A stretch of 61,276 nucleotides of DNA from Casp-actino8 sp046091365 (lineage in GTDB: Bacteria; Actinomycetota; Acidimicrobiia; Acidimicrobiales; Ilumatobacteraceae). Positions 57,583 through 61,276 of the stretch are shown piece after piece. Numbering within the stretch: position 1 is the first letter of the stretch; every line of letters starts with the position of its first letter. A program made the translations under genes and the position numbers. The notes beneath the pieces are model-generated. The model was given only the letters and a program-made list of their open reading frames with translations, was not told the origin of the DNA and searched no databases. The stretch is taken from assembly GCA_046091365.1 (NCBI GenBank), contig JBJTBM010000021.1, positions 1 to 61,276 of the forward strand, read 5' to 3'.

Positions 57583-59022
57583 ATGAAGCGACTCACCGAC
57601 CGATTCGAATACAAATGGCTGGTGGCGGTCTGCTTCGTCACCGGCCTCTTCATGGAGATCCTCGACACGACGATCATCAACGTCGCGATTCCTACCTTGA
57701 CCGAGGAATTCGACGCCACTCCGGCCGGAATCGAGTGGGTGGTTCTCGCGTACCTGCTCTCTCTCGCGGTGTTCATCCCGGCCTCGGGGTGGATCGGTGA
57801 TCGCCTCGGTACGAAGAAGACCTTCCTGTTCGCGCTCACGGTCTTCACCAGTGCCTCGATCCTGTGCGGCCTGTCCCAATCCCTCGGTCAGCTCATCGCC
57901 TTTCGCTTCCTTCAGGGAGTCGGCGGCGGCATGCTCACCCCGGTGGGCACCGCGATGCTCTATCGCGCGTTCCGGCCCGAGGAGCGCGCACGGGCCTCGG
58001 CCGTTCTGATCGTGCCCACGGTGGTGGCCCCGGCTCTCGGACCGCTGGTCGGCGGGTTCCTCGTCACCCACTTCTCGTGGCACTGGATCTTCTTCGTGAA
58101 CATTCCGATCGGAGTTCTCGGGATCGTCTTCGCCGCCACGGTTCTCGTCGAGCACCGCGAGTTGAAGTCGGCGCGTTTCGACGTCGCCGGGTTCGTCCTG
58201 TCGGGCTCGGGACTCGCCGGGATCCTGTACGCGCTGTCCCGCGCACCCGAGCACGGCTGGCTGTCACCCCAGGTGCTGGCCACCGGGCTCGGAGGGCTCG
58301 CCCTGCTCGCGGTGATGGTCAAGGTCGAAACCAGCATCGCCGAACCGATGCTGGCCCTGCGGCTGTACAGGGACCGCATCTTCCGCAACGGCAACATCAC
58401 CGGAACCCTTTCCTACGGGAGTTTCATCGGGTTCATCTTCCTCATGCCCCAGTTCATCCAGGGGTTGCTCGGTCACTCGGCGATGCGCTCCGGCCTGGCC
58501 ACGTTCCCGCAGGCGGTCGGTGTCATCGCGATGAGTCAGTTCGTCGGCCGCTGGTATCACACGGTCGGACCACGTCGCTTGGTGACGTTCGGTATGACCA
58601 TGGCGGCGCTGGCCACGCTTCCGTTCGCGACTCTCGACCATCGGACCTCGCTCTGGGTGGTCGCCGGTTTGATGTTCCTGCGCGGTTGCTTCATGTCGTT
58701 CTGCTTCATGCCGATCCAAGCGTCGACCTACTCGAACATCGATGCTCCCGACACCGGTCGGGCATCGGCCATCTTCTCGGCCCAGCGCCAGACCTCGGCC
58801 GCGCTCGGTGTGGCGATCCTCGCCACCGTCTTCATCAGCCGCAAGGACCATCTCCTCGCGAACGGTGCCGATCCGGTCGCCGCGCTGACCAGTGGTTTTC
58901 ACTGGGGATTCGTGGGGGCCTCGATCATCTTCCTGTGCGGTGCGGTCTGGGCCTTCACCCGCATCGACGACGCCGACGCGGCCCGGACGATGCAACCAAG
59001 ACCGAGGCTGCAGAAGGCGTGA
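57583..59022 (+). CDS. MFS transporter, DHA2 (14-TMS) family
   Basis: Exporter of 479 residues with about 14 membrane helices. The LDTTIINVAIPTL motif in helix 1 and the GWIGDRLGTKKTF loop are those of the DHA2/EmrB drug:proton antiporters. Substrate unknown; it has no neighbouring regulator (the nearest TetR gene is 6 kb away). ATG 57583 is the first in a good position. The stop abuts the convergent lipoprotein gene directly (TGATCA at 59020-59025). Confidence 0.88.
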   Translation: MKRLTDRFEYKWLVAVCFVTGLFMEILDTTIINVAIPTLTEEFDATPAGIEWVVLAYLLSLAVFIPASGWIGDRLGTKKTFLFALTVFTSASILCGLSQSLGQLIAFRFLQGVGGGMLTPVGTAMLYRAFRPEERARASAVLIVPTVVAPALGPLVGGFLVTHFSWHWIFFVNIPIGVLGIVFAATVLVEHRELKSARFDVAGFVLSGSGLAGILYALSRAPEHGWLSPQVLATGLGGLALLAVMVKVETSIAEPMLALRLYRDRIFRNGNITGTLSYGSFIGFIFLMPQFIQGLLGHSAMRSGLATFPQAVGVIAMSQFVGRWYHTVGPRRLVTFGMTMAALATLPFATLDHRTSLWVVAGLMFLRGCFMSFCFMPIQASTYSNIDAPDTGRASAIFSAQRQTSAALGVAILATVFISRKDHLLANGADPVAALTSGFHWGFVGASIIFLCGAVWAFTRIDDADAARTMQPRPRLQKA

Positions 59023-59592
59023 TCAGCCGAACGCGTCGAGGGGGATGTCGCACTCCATGATGCCGTTCATGATGTCCGATTCCATCCCGGCACCGAGATC
59101 ACCCGAATCGGTGCCCGCCACCTCAGAGGCGAAGGCCTCGGCGAAGCCCTCGGAGTCGACCAAGATGTCGCCGAGGCACTTGGCCTGATCCTCGGTCAAC
59201 TGACCGCCGGACTGAGCCATCATCTGTTCGGCCATGATCCTGGCCATGTCGACGCAATCGCCGGCGACGAAGAAGTCGACGAGTTCGGTCATCTGCTCGG
59301 CCGAAGGGTCGGGAAGATCCAGCGTGTCGGCCGTCGCCACGTCGGAGGGGCTGAGGTTCGCCTCGGCGAACATCTCGGTGCCCATGACGTCGATGACACC
59401 TTCGGCGATGCATCGGAGTTCGTCGTCGCTGAACGGCTGGTCCGCCTGATTCGACAACGACGTGGCGATCGCCGAGACGTAATCGTCGGACGACGACGAA
59501 CCGGATCCGGCGTCGTCTCCACCGCAGGCGACGCCGACCATCGAGATGGCGACCGCCACTACACCCAACCGTGACACTGACGAAATGCTCAT
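59023..59592 (-). CDS. Lipoprotein of unknown function, 189 aa
   Basis: Lipoprotein precursor of 189 residues: a short signal (SRLGVVAVAISMVGVAC), lipobox Cys at about 23, then an acidic, Ser-rich spacer. The mature part has four cysteines (RCIAEG, DCVDM, KCLGD, ECDIP), possibly forming two disulfides, and looks like a helical acidic domain with a repeated pattern of two about 70-residue halves. Function unknown. GGAGG lies 6 nt before the ATG and TAGGAT is at 59616-59621, so it has a normal leader. Confidence 0.75.
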   Translation of the reverse strand: MSISSVSRLGVVAVAISMVGVACGGDDAGSGSSSSDDYVSAIATSLSNQADQPFSDDELRCIAEGVIDVMGTEMFAEANLSPSDVATADTLDLPDPSAEQMTELVDFFVAGDCVDMARIMAEQMMAQSGGQLTEDQAKCLGDILVDSEGFAEAFASEVAGTDSGDLGAGMESDIMNGIMECDIPLDAFG

Positions 59593-59598
59593 GTCTCT

Positions 59599-59621
59599 CC
59601 TCCCCGACGCGCCTAATCCTA
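59599..59621 (-). promoter_or_regulatory. -10 box and Shine-Dalgarno of the lipoprotein gene
   Basis: TAGGAT at 59616-59621 and GGAGG at 59599-59603, 6 nt before the ATG. This is a leadered gene with a leader of roughly 16-18 nt. Confidence 0.5.
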
Positions 59622-59708
59622 CGCTCGCCACGACGTCGCTCCGGTGGATTCACGATGTTCCGGTGGGCCGGCGTGGAACATTCGCGTCATTCGGTGATAC
59701 AAACGACC

Positions 59709-60368
59709 ATGCGTCGAGTTCTTCTTCCGGTGAGTATCCTGCTCGTCTCGGTCGGTTGCGGTGATCCGTCCGACGAATCAGTGGAATCGAGCCTCACGTT
59801 CGTCTCGTCCCTCCCCGCCACCGATGACACCGTGTCGACCCCCGCCACCACGACCACCACGACCACCACGACCGACGAGGAAATTCTCGTCCTGGCCGAG
59901 TTCGACAGCGAGCTTTCCGTGGACGCTTGGTACGTGCAGAACGACACGGTGATGGGCGGTGTGTCCAGCAGCGATCTGTCATGGAGCGACGGAGATCTCA
60001 TCTTCTCGGGCAATCTCTCCACCGACAACAACGGCGGATTCACGTCGATGCGCGGACCGATACTGCCGTTCATTCCTTCCTCCGGACTGACTGCGATCTC
60101 GGTCGTCGCCCAAGGGGACGGGCGGACATATCTGATGCAGATCAGAACGGACACCGACAGTTACGTCCAGCGATTCACGCCGGGCGAAACAATGTCGGGG
60201 ACGACCCTGAAAATCTCCGGTTTCACGGCCACGGACTGGCGACTCAGCCCGATCCCTGATCGACCGCCGCTGGTGTCCGAAGCGGTTCGCCAGGTAGCCG
60301 TTTATCTGGTCGACAAACAAGTCGGCGAATTCGTGCTGCGATTGCGCTCGATCTCGATCGTCGGCTAG
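59709..60368 (+). CDS. CIA30-domain lipoprotein
   Basis: Lipoprotein precursor of 219 residues. The signal peptide MRRVLLPVSILLVSVGC ends in lipobox Cys 17. A Thr-rich spacer with nine threonines in a row (about 40-48) is followed by a CIA30-type beta-sandwich domain (about 55-215) with the WYVQNDTVMGGVSSS and DNNGGFTSMR segments typical of that family. In mitochondria CIA30 helps assemble complex I; bacterial members are of unknown function and may bind carbohydrate. Divergent from the preceding lipoprotein gene. Confidence 0.78.
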   Translation: MRRVLLPVSILLVSVGCGDPSDESVESSLTFVSSLPATDDTVSTPATTTTTTTTTDEEILVLAEFDSELSVDAWYVQNDTVMGGVSSSDLSWSDGDLIFSGNLSTDNNGGFTSMRGPILPFIPSSGLTAISVVAQGDGRTYLMQIRTDTDSYVQRFTPGETMSGTTLKISGFTATDWRLSPIPDRPPLVSEAVRQVAVYLVDKQVGEFVLRLRSISIVG

Positions 60369-60389
60369 TGAGTCGACGGCGCCCGAAAC

Positions 60390-60422
60390 GTCGATGACCG
60401 CCCCGTCGGAGCGGTCATCGAC
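60390..60422. terminator. Perfect 12-bp hairpin between CIA30 gene and tRNA-Gly
   Basis: GTCGATGACCGC / GCGGTCATCGAC with a 9-nt loop, perfectly paired. It lies between the plus-strand CIA30 gene and the minus-strand tRNA-Gly, so it could end transcription in both directions. No T-tract. Confidence 0.6.
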
Positions 60423-60432
60423 TGGAGCGAAG

Positions 60433-60507
<75 letters not shown>

Positions 60508-60516
60508 GTCCCTCGG

Positions 60517-60543
60517 ATTGTATCGGCGAGCATCAGACTTCAA
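60517..60543 (-). promoter_or_regulatory. tRNA-Gly promoter
   Basis: TTGAAG (60538-60543), 15-bp spacer, TACAAT (60517-60522), 9 nt before the mature tRNA. The -10 box is close to the ideal sequence. Confidence 0.5.
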
Positions 60544-60580
60544 GGTTGTCAGGGGTCGTGACCGAAAGGCCCGTCCGGGA

Positions 60581-60608
60581 TTGCGTCCATTCCAAAGTCG
60601 TCTACGTT
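60581..60608 (+). promoter_or_regulatory. Leaderless promoter of the 162-aa gene
   Basis: TTGCGT (60581-60586), 16-bp spacer, TACGTT (60603-60608), 7 nt before the ATG at 60616. The in-frame TTG at 60607 lies inside the -10 box and so cannot be the start. Confidence 0.55.
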
Positions 60609-60615
60609 GGACATC

Positions 60616-61104
60616 ATGAAGGCCGACGAGATCCCCGTGGCCCACACGCCGGCGGGCGGATACGGATCCGAGTTTCCCCCGCTGACGCTGGCCGACTGCG
60701 ACGAGCCTCTCGTCGATGGTGCACCGGATCTACGCGGTACCTGGCGAGCCATCAGTGCGACGCGGGGTGGGCAACCGGTGTCGGAGGATGATCGACTCCT
60801 GTCGTATCGCGAACGCATCGAACAATGCGGGAATCGCATCGTCGACTGCGGAGGTGGCACCATCGCCGACGCCCGTGCCGACGGGACCGAGGAGAACGGT
60901 GTTCACGACGTGTCGGCCTTCGACTACACCACTCCGATACATGTCGTCGCGACCTACGAAGGCGGTGCCTTCGTCCTACGGCCCGTCGGCTTACCGGGCA
61001 TCGAGGTGCGACGGTGGTTGGACGAAGAGGGCCACATGATCTGGACCCGACCCGACATGGGTGGCATTCGCGTGGTGCTCGAACGCGAGCCCGCCACAAG
61101 CTGA
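60616..61104 (+). CDS. Protein of unknown function, 162 aa, lipocalin-like pattern
   Basis: Unrecognised protein of 162 residues. The DLRGTWRAI segment near residue 40 followed by alternating beta strands resembles small lipocalin-like proteins, but a firm call is not possible. Three cysteines (about 29, 71, 77) could be paired. There is no signal peptide, so it should be cytoplasmic. It follows tRNA-Gly on the opposite strand. Confidence 0.65.
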   Translation: MKADEIPVAHTPAGGYGSEFPPLTLADCDEPLVDGAPDLRGTWRAISATRGGQPVSEDDRLLSYRERIEQCGNRIVDCGGGTIADARADGTEENGVHDVSAFDYTTPIHVVATYEGGAFVLRPVGLPGIEVRRWLDEEGHMIWTRPDMGGIRVVLEREPATS

Positions 61105-61114
61105 CGCCGTCCGC

Positions 61115-61276
61115 CTACAGCGAGGCGAACGCCACCAAGTCGACTTGGGCCGACGCGGTGATCTCGGGGCAAGCGATCGGCATCAGTTCGATGCCGTGCG
61201 TGGTGCCCAGAATCGTTCGGGCCCGGGCCGGCACACCGGCGCGCAGCAACAGGCGGTAGAAGTTGATGCCCTCGTC
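61115..61276 (-). CDS. C-terminal fragment of an alpha/beta-hydrolase esterase (runs off the window)
   Basis: Last 53 residues of a minus-strand gene entering from beyond the window end. The DEGINFYRLLLRAGV segment, a charged DEG followed by a helix, and a later histidine (TTHGIELM) resemble the end of hormone-sensitive-lipase-type esterases, where the catalytic Asp and His lie. Start and the nucleophile are outside the window. Its stop is TAG at 61115-61117. The call is tentative. Confidence 0.5.
   Translation of the reverse strand, partial: DEGINFYRLLLRAGVPARARTILGTTHGIELMPIACPEITASAQVDLVAFASL

Noticed and set aside
60607..60615. TTG start for the 162-residue protein
   Set aside because: The codon overlaps the predicted -10 box; ATG 60616 fits the leaderless spacing.

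Overview
The window is GC-rich, densely coded chromosomal DNA from a free-living, rod-forming actinobacterium. The best guess is class Acidimicrobiia (Ilumatobacter-like). This placement is inferred from gene content, not from a marker-gene comparison. Clues are a DUF3040 membrane protein, an MtrA-MtrB-LpqB-like trio, a PimB-like glycosyltransferase and a polyprenol-phosphate mannose synthase. The right half carries clpP-clpX-folC-ndk-mreBCD-mrdA-rodA-radical SAM-rne-rplU-rpmA-(dgt)-obg-proB, the order known from Streptomyces with some losses and one insertion. No phage, insertion sequence, plasmid gene or CRISPR array was seen. About 62 protein genes and two tRNA genes cover nearly everything, and no gene-free stretch exceeds about 120 bases.

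Layout. 0.1-1.8 kb: a secreted M23 wall peptidase. 4.5-1.8 kb (minus): an operon of acyl-CoA dehydrogenase, an 88-residue unknown, an HNH nuclease and a lipoate-ligase-like protein, next to a divergent ROK kinase. 5.4-9.6 kb: a MoxR-DUF58-transglutaminase operon. 9.6-12.1 kb (minus): DUF3040 protein, DNA polymerase IV and polyprenol-phosphate mannose synthase. 12.1-15.9 kb: a small membrane protein, an inositol-phosphatase-like enzyme, then an OmpR-type regulator, HAMP sensor kinase and short GerMN lipoprotein. 15.9-18.8 kb: phosphofructokinase, a small membrane protein and glycerol kinase. 28.4-19.5 kb (minus): a ten-gene run beginning with MoxR and a VWA protein and ending with a glucokinase-type ROK protein. 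28.5-34.4 kb: murJ, proB, obg, dgt, rpmA and rplU. 34.4-45.2 kb: rne, the TIGR03936/TIGR03960 pair and the elongasome (rodA, mrdA, mreDCB). 45.3-50.5 kb: ndk, folC, clpX, clpP and tig. 50.6-55.5 kb: a small basic protein, a TetR regulator and a hybrid kinase coupled to a receiver-EAL phosphodiesterase. 55.6-61.3 kb: tRNA-Pro, glutathione peroxidase, an SDR, a DinB-like protein, an MFS exporter, two divergent lipoproteins, tRNA-Gly, an unknown protein and a truncated esterase.

The strongest genome-scale signal is in the spacing of promoters. Many first genes have a TANNNT box exactly 6 or 7 nt before the start codon, and four more have it exactly 9 nt before. This predicts leaderless or nearly leaderless mRNAs. 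Genes without such a box often carry a good Shine-Dalgarno sequence instead. All nine convergent gene pairs are separated by 11 nt or less, or overlap, and have no terminator between them. No single undescribed defence or biosynthetic system stands out. The most interesting items are the promoter architecture, the MoxR-VWA-centred operon, the threonine-repeat MreC, the phosphofructokinase with an altered metal-site residue and the mini-LpqB.
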